DNA from: Nitrospira sp. | GTDB lineage: Bacteria; Nitrospirota; Nitrospiria; Nitrospirales; Nitrospiraceae | NCBI GenBank assembly: GCA_021323395.1 | Contig: JAJONL010000010.1 | Location: forward strand, 1-41,993 | Direction of reading: 5' to 3' | DNA length: 41,993 nucleotides | Shown: one piece after another, positions 41,646 through 41,993 of the stretch | Layout of the letters: each line of letters starts with the position of its first letter | Position numbering within the stretch: position 1 is the first letter of the stretch | Notes under the pieces: generated by a model | What the model saw: only the letters and a program-made list of their open reading frames with translations | Database searches by the model: none | What the model was told of the DNA's origin: nothing | Position numbers and translations under genes: made by a program

Positions 41646-41993
41646 GGTCCGCCCTCTGGATACGTTGCTCGAAAATCTTTGTCAACTCTTAGGCTGAGCG
41701 TTCGCCTCAATATATATAGGCGGGTGGAGTTTCAACAAGCACTGGGGGTAGCCTCGGCCCTTCCCAGGCGTCACCCTATGGCATTACAGGCTGATGGGAG
41801 AAAGGTGTTTCGAAGTCAGGTTTCCTTGGTGTGAACCCGTTCACGATTGCTCCGACCCGTCTTCGAGCCGGAACTTATCCCAAGGGTCATGAGGAACTCG
41901 AAATGTTCGGGACAATCTGCGATCCGGTGAGTGCCAGAAGTTTCAGACCATTCTCATGCAGTTGGCCCTTGGCATGTTGAGGAAATTGTAAAT
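41646..41993. other. Right-end stretch of about 350 bases
   Basis: No convincing gene or RNA is seen. On the minus strand, TTGAAA and an AT-rich TATATATATT lie about 60-90 bases upstream of the gene starting at 41645 and could be parts of its promoter, but the spacing between them (11-15 bases) is short. Confidence 0.4.

Overview
The window reads as chromosomal DNA of a free-living, GC-rich Gram-negative bacterium, most likely a Nitrospira-type member of the Nitrospirota. This is an inference from gene style, not a measured placement. The supporting features are many small exported lipoproteins, an orphan multi-protein phosphorelay, a response regulator ending in a C-x2-C...H...C-x2-C tail, a squalene/phytoene synthase beside a cupredoxin, and a dispersed-repeat type with GCAGGATGC ends that I associate with Nitrospira genomes.

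Left third (1-9439): accessory and gene-poor. It starts with a partial membrane protein and a chimeric scar in which the 5' part of a glucan-branching-type gene is fused out of frame to the 3' part of a patatin-type lipase gene. A compact operon follows: an 82-residue protein, a seven-cysteine protein and a large DUF2235 alpha/beta-hydrolase with membrane segments. Two isolated genes (a membrane protein and a small exported protein) sit among 3.4 kb in which I find no convincing gene.

Middle (9440-29500): densely packed core genes. A minus-strand signalling run encodes a response regulator, a response regulator-diguanylate cyclase, a hybrid histidine kinase and an Hpt protein. Then come YqeY, an MFS transporter with divergent promoters, a periplasmic glutathione peroxidase with HtpX, a MITE-like repeat, a cupredoxin joined in frame (one stop codon apart) to a squalene/phytoene synthase, and a four-gene cysteine-rich redox operon. 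These are followed by alanine dehydrogenase, tRNA-Pro(CGG), an acylphosphatase / sigma-70-family factor / adenine phosphoribosyltransferase operon, a DksA-type zinc-finger protein, QueC, a small membrane protein coupled to a cytochrome c lipoprotein, and an SPFH-type lipoprotein.

Right third (29497-41993): a glucanotransferase / histidine kinase / NtrC-type regulator operon that may tie glycogen use to sigma-54 control. After it comes a long minus-strand series of exported proteins, a stand-alone AsnC/Lrp ligand-binding protein, a proline-rich protein whose C-terminal PD-(D/E)XK-like domain appears to have lost its acidic catalytic residues, and a response regulator with an insertion beside its phospho-acceptor. 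The region near 40.4-40.8 kb holds a perfect 22-bp inverted repeat, two CACGTG sites one helical turn apart, and alternative base-pairings around the ribosome binding site of a 43-residue membrane peptide.

The features most worth follow-up are the stop-separated cupredoxin/synthase pair, the degenerate nuclease-like protein, the ribosome-site pairing at 40.7 kb, the DUF2235 operon and the four-gene redox operon.
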